From contig JAWKTT010000034.1 of the NCBI GenBank assembly GCA_041398965.1, positions 1 to 50,223 of the forward strand: DNA of 50,223 nt, given 5' to 3'. This document shows, piece by piece, positions 1 to 8,385 of this stretch. Each line of letters begins with the position of its first letter. Position 1 is the first letter of the stretch. The DNA is from JAWKTT01 sp041398965 (GTDB taxonomy: Bacteria > Planctomycetota > Planctomycetia > Planctomycetales > Planctomycetaceae). The position numbers were made by a program, and so were the translations under genes. The notes beneath the pieces are model-generated. The model was not told where the DNA came from. It made no database searches and worked only from the letters and a program-made list of their open reading frames with translations.

Positions 1-2
1 AG

Positions 3-284
3 AGTGACATTCACTACTTTGGCGGGATGCGAGAACTGTTTGGGCAGTTCTACAAGAGTCTGCAAACTGGGTCGCCACTGCCGATCGCCATGGCCGAGAT
101 GCGTCGTGTCACCGCCCTCATGGACCACATCTTTGAGCAATGCAAAGCTGAGGAGGCCCGGCGTATGAATGAGTTAAGCGGCGATGGTTATCAGGCGGAA
201 CGCTCAACGCAATCGGAGCAACAGAGGGGACACAAGGGTTGCGAGTGTCATCACGCCGAAGCGGGTCAACACTCGAAAATATAG
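3..284 (+). CDS. C-terminal fragment of a Gfo/Idh/MocA-like oxidoreductase
   Basis: The reading frame is open from base 3 at the left edge to the TAG at 282-284, so only the last 93 or so codons are visible. The stretch GGMRELFGQFYKSLQTG followed by PLPIAMAEMRRVTALMDHIF resembles the C-terminal end of Gfo/Idh/MocA-family NAD(P)-dependent sugar oxidoreductases, where a helix with a conserved TG-PLP turn precedes the last helix of the C-terminal alpha/beta domain. The catalytic and NAD-binding parts lie outside the window. The polar tail after residue 50 or so is probably disordered. Such enzymes are common in exopolysaccharide loci, which agrees with the epimerase and glycosyltransferases downstream. 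The family call is by pattern only. The internal ATG at 27 is not thought to be the true start. Confidence 0.5.
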   Translation, partial: SDIHYFGGMRELFGQFYKSLQTGSPLPIAMAEMRRVTALMDHIFEQCKAEEARRMNELSGDGYQAERSTQSEQQRGHKGCECHHAEAGQHSKI

Positions 285-327
285 GAAGCGTAAACAGGTT
301 TGACGTTCAGTCTAAGTGAGAGATGCG

Positions 328-415
328 GACTGTGTGATATGCGTTCCCTGTGGTGTCACCGACATCCGGGACGTTCGCCAAGAATGGCACTGCGGGGAAC
401 GCATGTCGCACAGTC
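328..415. repeat. Long hairpin: 21-bp inverted repeat with a 46-nt loop
   Basis: Arms at 328-348 and 395-415 are complementary over 21 bases. The only two mismatches become G-U pairs if the plus strand is transcribed. The loop (349-394) has small self-complementary pieces such as GGTGTCACC. It lies in the 220-base gap between the oxidoreductase fragment and the epimerase. It could be a terminator-like structure, a structured RNA or a non-coding palindromic repeat. No T-run follows, so a classical intrinsic terminator is less likely. Confidence 0.7.
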
Positions 416-508
416 GGACGAGTTGGAAGAAGTGAAGGAAGGATGGATGGAGTAGAGAGTTTGAGTTTTCGTGTTTCGTAAATGTTCGTTTTGTCTGAGT
501 GAGTGAGC

Positions 509-1507
509 ATGTCTGCCTTTGTCACCGGAGCAACTGGATTTCTGGGACGCCGTCTGGTCCGCGCACTTCGCGAGGATGGGATGCCGGTGAGATGCTATGT
601 TCGTCTCTCCAGCGATGTGCAGGAGTTACGGGACTTTGTGGGGGAATCTCTGTGGGAGGGGGTCGAAGTCGTTCGTGGCGAACTGACAGATTCCGTTGCC
701 TGTCGCGACGCATTGCATGGTTGTCGCGTTGTTTATCATTTGGCCGCAGCACTGAGCGGCGGGACTGCAAGCCTGTTTCTCAATACCGTCGTCGCGACAC
801 GCTGCCTGATGAACGCTGCTCTCGAACAGGACATTGCGAGGTTTGTGCTCGTCAGTTCCTTTGGGGTCTACGGGGCTGCCCTGTTGAAACGGGGGAGTCT
901 TCTCGACGAGACCACACCCGTCGAACCCGAACCGCATCGACGGGACCCCTACACCTACAGCAAGGTGATCCAGGAGCAGGCCGCTTGGGAAGCATACCGA
1001 CAGCAGGGGCTGCCCTTAGTGGTGATTCGTCCTGGCGTCATCTATGGCGACGAGCGAGGAGTCCTGAGCGGGCGAGTCGGACTGAAGTTAGGTAACCTGA
1101 TGATTCGCATGGGGGGAAGTCAACCTGTTCCCTACACCTACGTCGACAACTGTGCTCGCGCAATTCTACAGGCAGGAATCGTTCCGGGTATTGAGGGCGA
1201 AGCCTTTAATATTATCGACGATAAGTTACCGACGGCCTCACAGGTCTTGAAAGGTTTTCGGCGGGCGGGGGGTAAGATTCGCGGTCTTTGGATTCCCGGG
1301 CCAGTAATCGGCATGCTCTCTTCCATGTATGACTGGTATCATCGCTTCTCGAAGGGGCAACTCCCCGGCGCGATCACACGTTACAAGAGTGCGAATCAGT
1401 GGAAGCGTTTGCAGTATTCCAACGCGAAGGCGAAATCACGTCTCGGATGGACCCCGCAAGTCTCGTTTGAAGAAGCACTCACTCGCTCCCGTGTTCGCAC
1501 GAAATAG
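509..1507 (+). CDS. NAD-dependent epimerase/dehydratase (extended SDR)
   Basis: An extended short-chain dehydrogenase/reductase of about 332 residues, probably acting on a nucleotide sugar or a related substrate in the cytoplasm. The N-terminus has the Rossmann glycine motif TGATGFLG. The catalytic tyrosine and lysine sit in PYTYSK near residue 152, and a serine pair (LVSSFGVYG) lies upstream in the usual position. After that come RPGVIYG and YVDNCARAI, typical of the C-terminal substrate-binding part. The ATG at 509 is preferred; an in-frame GTG lies two codons upstream at 503. The gene is followed after 28 bases by a glycosyltransferase, so a role in sugar or lipid-linked saccharide modification is likely, but the substrate cannot be read from the sequence. 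Confidence 0.85.
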   Translation: MSAFVTGATGFLGRRLVRALREDGMPVRCYVRLSSDVQELRDFVGESLWEGVEVVRGELTDSVACRDALHGCRVVYHLAAALSGGTASLFLNTVVATRCLMNAALEQDIARFVLVSSFGVYGAALLKRGSLLDETTPVEPEPHRRDPYTYSKVIQEQAAWEAYRQQGLPLVVIRPGVIYGDERGVLSGRVGLKLGNLMIRMGGSQPVPYTYVDNCARAILQAGIVPGIEGEAFNIIDDKLPTASQVLKGFRRAGGKIRGLWIPGPVIGMLSSMYDWYHRFSKGQLPGAITRYKSANQWKRLQYSNAKAKSRLGWTPQVSFEEALTRSRVRTK

Positions 1508-1535
1508 ACGAAAGATGAACTCATCGAGTTATTGA

Positions 1536-2798
1536 ATGAATATCCTTTTCCTAAGTCAGACATTTCCTGATTCCGACTCGCCCGCACGCGGGACGTATAA
1601 CTTTGCGCTATGCCGTGAACTGGCACAGGACCATCAAGTTCGAGTGATTTCGCCTCGTTCGTGGCCGGAAGTGTGGAAACGAAGATTGCGAGTCAAGTCG
1701 GCTTACTCCGCAGGAAATCTGGTGACGGGGGCTGGCCTTCGTGTCGAGTATCCGACCTATTACTATTGCCCGAAGCTCATGCAGCATCGTTCAGGTGAGT
1801 GGATGGCGAAGTCGGTGCGAAAGGCCGTTCGGTCGCTGACAAAGGACTTTACGCCCGATGCGGTCCTGTCGTACTGGGCTCATCCGGAAGGTGCCGCCGG
1901 TTTGGAAATCGCTCAGTCGTTTGATGTTCCTTCGGCCTGCATTGTCGGAGGATCAGACGTATTGTTGTTACCGCATGGGAATCGGCGACGTGGGGCCGAA
2001 GTGCGTCGAGTCTTGACCGAATCGAGTGCGATTATTTCTGTGAGTGAAGGGCTTCGAGAAGCGACGATGGCACTTGGCGTTCCGGGGGAACGGGTGCATA
2101 CCGTTTATCAGGGGATCGATCCGCGTCAGTTCTATCCGGGAGACCAAAGCGTCGCCCGGACGCGGCTGCAACTGCCCCCAGACATCCCCGTCATCGTCTG
2201 GGTCGGCCGGATGGTGGACGTTAAGTGTCTCGACCAGTTAATTGAGGCCGCATTCCTGTTGCATCAACAGGGGCATCGCTTTCGGCTCTGTCTTTTAGGT
2301 GATGGTCCATTAAAGGGGATGTTGGAACAACAGGTCGCGTCGCTGGGCATGCAGAATTCTGTACTCTTTGCCGGGGCGGTCGGGCATGACCTGTTGCCGG
2401 ACTGGTATCGAGCCGCCGACGTGACGGTGCTGTCGAGTCGGTCGGAGGGTTTGCCGAATGTTTTTCGGGAGTCGCTGGCGTGTGGTGTTCCATTCGTCTC
2501 GACCGACGTCGGGAGCATTCGGGAAATCGCCGATTCGCGATACTCTCAGCTTGTACCAGTTGGAGACCCCGTGCAGCTCATGCGAGGATTGGTTGCGGTG
2601 TTGACAGGTCCGCACCGCGAGGGGGCGGCTGGGTATGTTCCGCGAAAATGGAGCGATACTGCTGTCGAAGTGAGTGAGATTCTCCTGAGTCTCAAGCGAG
2701 AATCGCAGCGGAAACGAACGGGGACATTGGGCCGCGGTTCCACAATGCCAGGGGCGGGACTGGAAGTCAGGGAGAGTGTTGGTCATACGAACGGTTGA
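1536..2798 (+). CDS. Glycosyltransferase family 4 (GT-B)
   Basis: A 420-residue retaining glycosyltransferase of the GT-B fold. It would move a sugar from a nucleotide donor to a growing lipid-linked glycan on the inner face of the membrane. The N-terminal half has the start FLSQTFP and the PARGTYNFALCRELA acceptor-side loop. The C-terminal domain has VWVGRMVDVKCLDQLIEA and the donor-site EX7E motif in EGLPNVFRE, followed by ACGVPFVSTDVGSIREI. Length and motif order match family 4 enzymes such as WcaL/ExpE-like proteins. The start ATG at 1536 follows the epimerase stop by 28 bases, suggesting co-transcription. The last 40 residues are basic and probably unstructured. Donor and linkage are unknown. 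Confidence 0.9.
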   Translation: MNILFLSQTFPDSDSPARGTYNFALCRELAQDHQVRVISPRSWPEVWKRRLRVKSAYSAGNLVTGAGLRVEYPTYYYCPKLMQHRSGEWMAKSVRKAVRSLTKDFTPDAVLSYWAHPEGAAGLEIAQSFDVPSACIVGGSDVLLLPHGNRRRGAEVRRVLTESSAIISVSEGLREATMALGVPGERVHTVYQGIDPRQFYPGDQSVARTRLQLPPDIPVIVWVGRMVDVKCLDQLIEAAFLLHQQGHRFRLCLLGDGPLKGMLEQQVASLGMQNSVLFAGAVGHDLLPDWYRAADVTVLSSRSEGLPNVFRESLACGVPFVSTDVGSIREIADSRYSQLVPVGDPVQLMRGLVAVLTGPHREGAAGYVPRKWSDTAVEVSEILLSLKRESQRKRTGTLGRGSTMPGAGLEVRESVGHTNG

Positions 2799-2888
2799 GA
2801 TTCAGACTGAGGAAATACGGCGGGCCGGGAGGTCTGTTGCAGTGACAAGACACGCACAGGTTATGTGAAACAGATTAGGTATAGAGAC

Positions 2889-4268
2889 ATGTCGGGACAG
2901 ATTGTTAAGCGAGCACTATTCGTTTCTTATGCCTTCCCTCCAGTGGGAGGGGTGGGGGTGCATCGTGTCACAAAGTTTGTGAAGTATCTGCCCGAGTTTG
3001 GGTGGCGATGCTCCGTCTTGACGGTCGACAATCCGTCGGTGCCGCTGTTCGATGAGTCGCTCTGCCGTGACATTCCGCCGAGCACGATCATTCGCCGGGC
3101 GAAGACGTTGGAACCGAGTTACGCGGCAAAGAACTCTGTTTCGGCGAGTGCCAGCGGGGCCAGCAAGGGGGGGATGTTCAGTCGACTGGCGAAGGGAGTT
3201 GTTCGGAAGATTGCTAATACGGTGCTGCAACCCGACTCGCAGATTCTCTGGCGTCGCGATGCCCTCAAGGAGGGGATGCGTTTACTGAACGAGATACCGC
3301 ACGACGTCATCATCGCGACGGCTCCCCCCTTCTCGTCGTTACTACTTGGGGCGACGCTGGCTAAGAAGAGCGGATTGCCTTTAGTGTTAGATTATCGTGA
3401 TGAGTGGGGCATTAGTAATGCTTACTGGGAGAACAAGGGGCAGGGGCTGATTAGTAACTGGATTCAAACACGGATGCAGAATCATGCATTGAAGGCGGCC
3501 CGGGTGTTGCTGGCGACAACCCCTTCCAGTGCGGCGGCGGTTGGGGAACTTGCCGCGGCGGCGGGATCAACGGCTGTTCCACGTTCCATCTATAACGGTT
3601 TCGACCCCGACGACTTTGCCGGATGGGAGACTCAGTCGCGGGCGAAGGTCGACTACGGGAACGGAACGAACCGTTATCGTATGGCCTTTATCGGGACTCT
3701 ATGGGCGCTCAATTCGATCGAACCATTCGTCGAGGGGATTACGCAACTTGCAAGGTCGGCACCTCAACTGGTCGAACAGTTAGAACTTGTCTTCGCCGGT
3801 CGTCGCACAGCAGAGCAGGAGGCGATGGTGGACCGTTTGCAGGGTCTGCCGTGTGCGGTTGTTCGCCTGCCGTTCGTTGATCATGATGCCGCAGTACATC
3901 TGATGCGTTCGGCTGACGGGTTGTTGCTGCTGAACTCGGACTTCCCGCATACGCACCGGATTATCGGGGCGAAGACGTACGAGTACATGGCAGCACGGCG
4001 GCCGATGTTCGTGGTCGCCCCCAAAGGGGACTTGTGGGATGTCGTCGTCAACCTGCCGGGGACGACCCTTTGCGAGCCGTCGCAGATCGGGCAGATTTCG
4101 GAAAGGTTGGGTCTGGTTCTGGAACGGCATAGGTGCGGTTCTAACGATGATGACGCGATTTGGGATATTGCACGTTTCGAGAGGCGCAACTTAACGGAAG
4201 AACTGGCCGATTTACTCGACGAGTTGGTGACGTCGAGCCTCACCACACCGAAAGTTGCACTATGTTAG
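2889..4268 (+). CDS. Glycosyltransferase (family 4-like N-terminal domain)
   Basis: A second GT-B glycosyltransferase of about 459 residues. The N-terminus FVSYAFPPVGGVGVHRVTKF is the signature of the family 4-like group that deacetylase/exopolysaccharide clusters carry. LDYRDEWG near residue 180 and HRIIGAKTYEYMAARRPMFVV in the C-terminal half correspond to the interdomain cleft and the donor-binding helix. The ATG at 2889 is preferred to a GTG eight codons upstream (2865) because the family consensus begins immediately after it. It is separated from the previous glycosyltransferase by 90 bases in the same direction. A serine/alanine-rich insertion (about residues 90-110) looks like a surface loop. 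Function in surface polysaccharide assembly is inferred from context. Confidence 0.85.
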   Translation: MSGQIVKRALFVSYAFPPVGGVGVHRVTKFVKYLPEFGWRCSVLTVDNPSVPLFDESLCRDIPPSTIIRRAKTLEPSYAAKNSVSASASGASKGGMFSRLAKGVVRKIANTVLQPDSQILWRRDALKEGMRLLNEIPHDVIIATAPPFSSLLLGATLAKKSGLPLVLDYRDEWGISNAYWENKGQGLISNWIQTRMQNHALKAARVLLATTPSSAAAVGELAAAAGSTAVPRSIYNGFDPDDFAGWETQSRAKVDYGNGTNRYRMAFIGTLWALNSIEPFVEGITQLARSAPQLVEQLELVFAGRRTAEQEAMVDRLQGLPCAVVRLPFVDHDAAVHLMRSADGLLLLNSDFPHTHRIIGAKTYEYMAARRPMFVVAPKGDLWDVVVNLPGTTLCEPSQIGQISERLGLVLERHRCGSNDDDAIWDIARFERRNLTEELADLLDELVTSSLTTPKVALC

Positions 4269-4420
4269 ATCAGCGTCGGTGTTTCGAGATAAGGTTTTAT
4301 GGGAGTGCTCCCCTCGGATGGCGGGGGAGGGGAGTCCAGCGGTATTGATGTCAGCAAACAAAGTGAATAAGTCCCTCTTGGTGACTCCTGGGGGAGTTAC
4401 TAGTACCTGATGCGAAAGTC
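4269..4420. other. Short intergenic region with two small hairpins
   Basis: Between the glycosyltransferase and the deacetylase-like gene, CTCCCCT (4308-4314) can pair with AGGGGAG (4328-4334). GTGACTCC (4381-4388) can pair with GGAGTTAC (4393-4400) with one G-U pair. Neither is followed by a T-run, so I do not call either a terminator. The second lies 20 bases before the next start codon and could affect translation initiation. Confidence 0.4.
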
Positions 4421-5620
4421 ATGATGGATATGCCCTTGTTGATAATCGTCGTTGCCAGCGTTGTGACAACGCTTGTGCTCGGTGCTGGTCTGGTGGCATT
4501 CTTGATCCGACGTCGAAACATGCAACTGTGGTTGCCGAACTATGTCTTTCCCAGCGAGACCGCCCCTGTGCGGGATCCGGACTTGCCGATCGATCTGTAC
4601 ATTGCCGTTTGCGACCACTGGGAACCGAGGTGTTACGGGGCGACCGATGCACTGGCGATGCAGCGGGTTCGGCGCTGGACGAAGGAGTATCCGGAACTGT
4701 TTCGGCAGTTCAAGGATAGTTCAGGGCGTTCGCCGATTCATACCTGCTTCTTTCCTCAGGACGAGTACCGACCCGAGTATCTGGATGAGTTGAAGAAACT
4801 CTGTGATGCTGGACTGGCAGATGTCGATGTTCACCTGCATCACCGCGATGACACCGCTGACGGACTGCGTGAAAAGCTGATTGGGTTTCGGGAGACACTC
4901 GAGCATCGCCACGGACTGCTTCGGAAGGATCCGGAAACCGGGCAGACAGTCTATGGATTCATTCATGGTAACTGGGCGCTCTGCAATTCTCGACGCGATG
5001 GAATGTGGTGCGGGGTCGATCAGGAGTTAACAGTCTTGTTAGAGACTGGATGCTATGCTGACTTCACGTTGCCCTCGGCCCCCAGCGACACACAGACCGG
5101 GACGATTAACAGTATTTACTATGCGCAGGATATTCCTGGTCAATGCAAGTCGCATGATCGAGGAATTCGCGCAAAGGTGGGGGCAACGGCACCCGAGCAC
5201 CATCTTCTGATGATTCAAGGGCCTCTCTGCTTGGATTGGCAACATCGCAAGTGCGGCATGATCCCGCGCATCGAGAATGCCGACGTAACGATTGGACGTC
5301 CTGCCTCAATCGATCGACTGAAGCTATGGATGGAGACGGGTGTCCATGTTGCCGGGGCACCGAACTCGTTGTTCATCAAGCTGCACACGCACGGCTGCAA
5401 GGATGGGAACATCGACACTTGGCTGGGCCCCGATATGCAGAGGTTTCATCGGGATTTGGCTTTGTTCGCACAGGAGAATCCTCGAGTGCGGTATCATTAT
5501 GTTTCGGCTTGGGAAATGGCCCAGATTGTCCATCGACTGGAACAAGGTGAGCCGGCGCTCCCTCAGATGGACCGGCCCCCACAGGGACGGTGTTCAGCAC
5601 GTCACGCAGGCTGCCGATGA
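4421..5620 (+). CDS. Membrane-anchored polysaccharide deacetylase-like protein
   Basis: A 399-residue protein with one N-terminal membrane helix (about residues 5-28), then a soluble domain. The domain opens with DLYIAVCDHWEP and contains several likely metal-binding clusters: VDVHLHHRDD, FIHGNWALCNS and FIKLHTHGC. The order Asp, His-x-His, then a late His-containing motif resembles carbohydrate esterase/polysaccharide deacetylase-type barrels, although the canonical NodB motifs are not clear. Such proteins are found in exopolysaccharide gene clusters next to family-4-like glycosyltransferases. It overlaps the next gene by the four bases ATGA (5617-5620), so the two are translationally coupled. 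The likely role is trimming or deacetylating the glycan at the membrane. Activity is inferred, not shown. Confidence 0.6.
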   Translation: MMDMPLLIIVVASVVTTLVLGAGLVAFLIRRRNMQLWLPNYVFPSETAPVRDPDLPIDLYIAVCDHWEPRCYGATDALAMQRVRRWTKEYPELFRQFKDSSGRSPIHTCFFPQDEYRPEYLDELKKLCDAGLADVDVHLHHRDDTADGLREKLIGFRETLEHRHGLLRKDPETGQTVYGFIHGNWALCNSRRDGMWCGVDQELTVLLETGCYADFTLPSAPSDTQTGTINSIYYAQDIPGQCKSHDRGIRAKVGATAPEHHLLMIQGPLCLDWQHRKCGMIPRIENADVTIGRPASIDRLKLWMETGVHVAGAPNSLFIKLHTHGCKDGNIDTWLGPDMQRFHRDLALFAQENPRVRYHYVSAWEMAQIVHRLEQGEPALPQMDRPPQGRCSARHAGCR

Positions 5621-6777
5621 GTACTGACTGGATGACATCCCCCGCAGCGTCGCCAGTGGCAGTGCATCAGCCGCCAGGTCTGGGGGGGCCAACGCTTCGT
5701 ACGGGGCAACCTGCGATTGGAAAACGGCCTTATCGATTGCTGTCGGATGCAGAGCGTCGTGAGTGGTTAGGTCGTCGCGTCGGCTGGGCCTGCTGGGGAA
5801 ACCTGGCATTGGTGACCTTGTTGCTGCTGCTGATCTGCTATGTCAGCGAAGGCTGGTGGGTTTCGGCTGCGTTGACTTATCTTCCTCGAGTCCCCTATCT
5901 CTTGCCGTCGATCCCTTTGTTCGTGCTCGCTGCAATTTATCGTCGCGACTTATGTTGGACACCGTTGGTGGCGATGGGGCTTGTGCTGGGGCCGATCATG
6001 GGTTTCTCGGCGCCAACGGGGACGGCTGCGGTGCCCGCGAGTGGGGAAAAGACGTTGCGCTTGCTATCGGTCAACTTGCAGGAAGGCACGGGGGGGCCTT
6101 TGCGGGTGTTTCAAGAGATCGAACAGATGCGGCCTGATGTCGTCGTGATCCAGGAGACGCTACGAGAGATTGATGGATTGGATGAACAGTTTGCCGACTG
6201 GCAGACGGTGCATGTCGGCGAGTTTTTCGTCGCATCGAAGTTTCCGATCTCGCTGGTTGGGGAATGTGAGACGCAGGCGTTTGATCGTCGGACGGCGATC
6301 GTTTGTCGTGTGGAGTCTCCCGAGGGGCCCTTTCTTGTGGGAAACGTGCATCTCAATACGGTTCGTCATGGACTGGGGGAACTTCGACTCACATCTTTTG
6401 TTACCGGGGAAGGGGTCGAGGACTTTAGCTGGCATCAATGGACACGACGACAGGAAGCGGCTGAGACGGAGAAGTTTCTGCATCAGTACGCTGAGTTGCC
6501 GTTGCTGGTCGCGGGGGACTTCAATGCCCCGACAACGAGCAGCATGTTCACCGAGCACTGGTCGGAGTGGCAGAGTGCATTCGAGACAGCGGGAATGGGC
6601 TATGGATATACGGTCCCTTGTAATACGTCTCATCTGTGGCCTCAGAACACTCCATGGGCTCGGGTCGACCATATCCTGACGTCGCCCCATTGGGGCGTGG
6701 TCTCCTGTCGAATTGGGACAGGGAATGGCTCGGATCACCGCTTGATCGTGGCAGACTTCGTGCGAATGACTCATTGA
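5617..6777 (+). CDS. Membrane endonuclease/exonuclease/phosphatase-family protein
   Basis: About 386 residues. Residues 50-130 hold three hydrophobic segments, then comes an EEP-fold catalytic domain. Visible motifs in order: LRLLSVNLQ (start of the fold), PDVVVIQET with the metal-binding Glu, VGNVHLNT with the catalytic His, VAGDFNAP with Asp and Asn, and NGSDHRLIVADF with the final Asp-His pair. These are the hallmark residues of the DNase I/exonuclease III/inositol phosphatase superfamily. The membrane-anchored form is typical of the YafD-type group whose substrate is unknown. The ATG at 5617 overlaps the upstream stop (ATGA). A GTG nine codons earlier is less likely. Its place at the end of a glycan locus suggests a phosphodiester substrate at the membrane, but this is inference. 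Confidence 0.85.
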   Translation: MSTDWMTSPAASPVAVHQPPGLGGPTLRTGQPAIGKRPYRLLSDAERREWLGRRVGWACWGNLALVTLLLLLICYVSEGWWVSAALTYLPRVPYLLPSIPLFVLAAIYRRDLCWTPLVAMGLVLGPIMGFSAPTGTAAVPASGEKTLRLLSVNLQEGTGGPLRVFQEIEQMRPDVVVIQETLREIDGLDEQFADWQTVHVGEFFVASKFPISLVGECETQAFDRRTAIVCRVESPEGPFLVGNVHLNTVRHGLGELRLTSFVTGEGVEDFSWHQWTRRQEAAETEKFLHQYAELPLLVAGDFNAPTTSSMFTEHWSEWQSAFETAGMGYGYTVPCNTSHLWPQNTPWARVDHILTSPHWGVVSCRIGTGNGSDHRLIVADFVRMTH

Positions 6778-6886
6778 TCGAACGAGCTGATGTCGCGGGG
6801 AAGATCATGCGAGTGACGACGTTTGTCGGTTCAGCGGAGGGTGACTGCGCTGCCTGCGGTATTTTGAGAATCTTTCCGTTTTCTAG

Positions 6887-6915
6887 TTGACATGCGCGAG
6901 AACTTCTATTGGAAT
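6887..6915 (+). promoter_or_regulatory. Putative promoter of the first small secreted protein
   Basis: TTGACA at 6887-6892, a 17-base spacer and TGGAAT at 6910-6915. The same arrangement, TTGACA plus 17 bases plus TCCAAT, recurs in the duplicated unit at 8162-8190. That recurrence is the main support. It would give a leader of nearly 200 nt before the ATG at 7112. Confidence 0.5.
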
Positions 6916-7111
6916 GTGTTCTGTCAGCAGCTGGGCCGAGTTTGCTGGACAGGGATGTTCGGGGATGACCAGCCTGCGGTTGAGCGTTGTGTGATGACTG
7001 CATAGGCTGGCCGGGCCTGGGTAAGCTCTCTTTGCTTCTTCCCCTCCTGCCGTGCTTTGTGTGGGAATCGCGCTCAACTTTTCTACAAGTTGTGCACTTT
7101 CGGAGATCGCG
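6916..7111 (+). promoter_or_regulatory. Long conserved 5' leader, copy 1
   Basis: This untranslated stretch is clearly related to 8191-8385: shared blocks include TGGGCCGAGT, ACAGGGATGTTCGGGG, GATGACCAG, GAGCGTTGT, GGCCGGGC and TGCTTTGTGTGGGA. The blocks stay in the same order and at nearly the same distance from the start codon. No open frame is conserved across them. A structured or regulatory mRNA leader is possible; recent duplication alone could also explain the similarity. Confidence 0.45.
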
Positions 7112-7486
7112 ATGAAGAAGTTTGTGGTTGCAGCAATGATGATGGGCTTGATGGTGACCGGTGCGTTCGCGTTGACCGTGTCAGTCAGTGACATTTCGGT
7201 TCCGGGAATCGATGCGGAAGGCGCACTCGATCAGGAAAACACCGGAACAGTTGCTGGAAAGGTTAAGGTCAATGAGAAGAATGGGACATTCTCAGCAAGC
7301 CTGAAGGGGACTGCTCCGAACGCTTCGGGTGCTAAGGCGTCGCAAACGGTCCCATTCTCGGAGACCGTTGAGGGATTTACGGCCTCTGGTGACGCTACAG
7401 GGAAGTACTCGAAGCCAAGCAAGAAGACTCCCGATCAGTCTAAGGTCTCGGTGAAGGCCAAGGGGATGCTTAGCCCTGTGCAGTAG
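7112..7486 (+). CDS. Small secreted protein, tandem copy 1
   Basis: A 124-residue protein of unknown function with a clear signal peptide ending in TGAFA, cleavage expected after residue 20. The mature part is about 100 residues, rich in Lys, Ser, Gly and Thr, with alternating hydrophobic residues that suggest a small beta-rich fold (VAGKVKVNEKNGTFSASLKG). There are no cysteines and no recognised catalytic motif. The start at 7112 has GGAG ten bases upstream; an in-frame upstream extension from 7052 would destroy the signal peptide. It is about 60% identical by eye to the protein at 8386-8766, with no gaps over the first 120 residues. Probably periplasmic or cell-surface. I do not recognise the family. 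Confidence 0.8.
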   Translation: MKKFVVAAMMMGLMVTGAFALTVSVSDISVPGIDAEGALDQENTGTVAGKVKVNEKNGTFSASLKGTAPNASGAKASQTVPFSETVEGFTASGDATGKYSKPSKKTPDQSKVSVKAKGMLSPVQ

Positions 7487-7521
7487 TAGTACTTGTCACG
7501 GTTGAGGCATGAATGTTACTG

Positions 7522-7561
7522 GGAGGTGGCGCGGCACAGAGTTCGTGCCACCTCCTTTTTC
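7522..7561 (+). terminator. Intrinsic terminator after small secreted protein 1
   Basis: GGAGGTGGC (7522-7530) pairs perfectly with GCCACCTCC (7547-7555), followed directly by TTTTT. An alternative inner stem GGCAC/GTGCC is also possible. A related terminator ends the second copy. Confidence 0.8.
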
Positions 7562-7773
7562 TGTGCGCTGAGCGGTTTGACAAGTGACAGTTGATCCGCA
7601 GTTCAACTCGACAACGCCTGTCGTGTCTGCATGGGAATTGTCGGTGACATCTGTCGAGGCCGAAGTGTTGACCGGATGGACCGCGGACGACGCAGATTCG
7701 GCGGATATTCGCCGATTGAGGACGATCAACGGGAACTCTGGACGAATGGGCGACGGAGACACGGCAGCTCAAA

Positions 7774-7905
7774 GGAAAAAGGGGAACCACAGATGACGAC
7801 GGATGCAGACGGATGAAAGGACGGATTCGGCTTACGACCATCCGCCCCCCCTTTCAAATCCGTGAGCATCCGTCCTTTTTCTGTCTTCATCCGTGGCTCT
7901 GTGAT
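7774..7905. repeat. Interspersed palindromic repeat built on GGATG/CATCC units, copy 1
   Basis: The left arm (7774-7826) has CCACAGATGACGACGGATG, then more ACGGATG units. The right arm (7859-7905) is its inverted counterpart with CATCCGTCC and CATCCGTGGCTC. Further CATCCG units follow to about 8010 (for example GTCATCCGTGG). The same sequence recurs at 27626-27748. The remainder of 7562-8161 holds no gene I can support. Confidence 0.65.
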
Positions 7906-8161
7906 CGAGCCGGAGCCCCGTCGTCGTGAGTTGGAAGTCTCTGAGTCGCCCTCTTCCCTTCTCCAAAACCGCGAACATCCGCCAAATTCGCGTCATCCGT
8001 GGTCCATCCTGAATCGCCCAAAGATTCCACCGACAATCGAGACGCACACACACGCCTGTCGGCATCGATCGCCCCTTTTTGACACGGGGAAACACATTCG
8101 GGCGTGATGTCGGGGACGCTGGCTTAATGTTGGCGAATTCTTGATTCACATCACAAACAGG

Positions 8162-8190
8162 TTGACATCCCTCACATGACGGGGTCCAAT
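8162..8190 (+). promoter_or_regulatory. Putative promoter of the second small secreted protein
   Basis: TTGACA at 8162-8167, 17-base spacer, TCCAAT at 8185-8190. Same spacing and position relative to the leader as the copy at 6887-6915. The -10 box is weak in both. Confidence 0.5.
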
Positions 8191-8385
8191 GGGGGCATCA
8201 ACGACTGGGCCGAGTCTGTTGAACAGGGATGTTCGGGGGATGACCAGTCTGCGGAAGAGCGTTGTAGAACAACCTCACTGGCCGGGCTGGGCCACGAACG
8301 ATCTCAGTTCGCTTTTTGCCCCGCCTGCTTTGTGTGGGAGTCGCGCTCGACTTGTCCAAGGATTAGAGTCTTTTGGGAGAGTTCG
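8191..8385 (+). promoter_or_regulatory. Long conserved 5' leader, copy 2
   Basis: Counterpart of 6916-7111, with the same ordered blocks (TGGGCCGAGT, ACAGGGATGTTCGGGG, GATGACCAG, GAGCGTTGT, GGCCGGGC). An in-frame extension of the downstream gene runs through it from 8176, but the translated sequence has no counterpart in copy 1, so I treat it as untranslated. A GGGAGAG ribosome-binding site precedes the ATG at 8386. Confidence 0.45.

Noticed and set aside
8176..8385. 70-codon upstream extension of small secreted protein 2
   Set aside because: The translated extension is not conserved in copy 1, although the DNA is, and it would bury the signal peptide.
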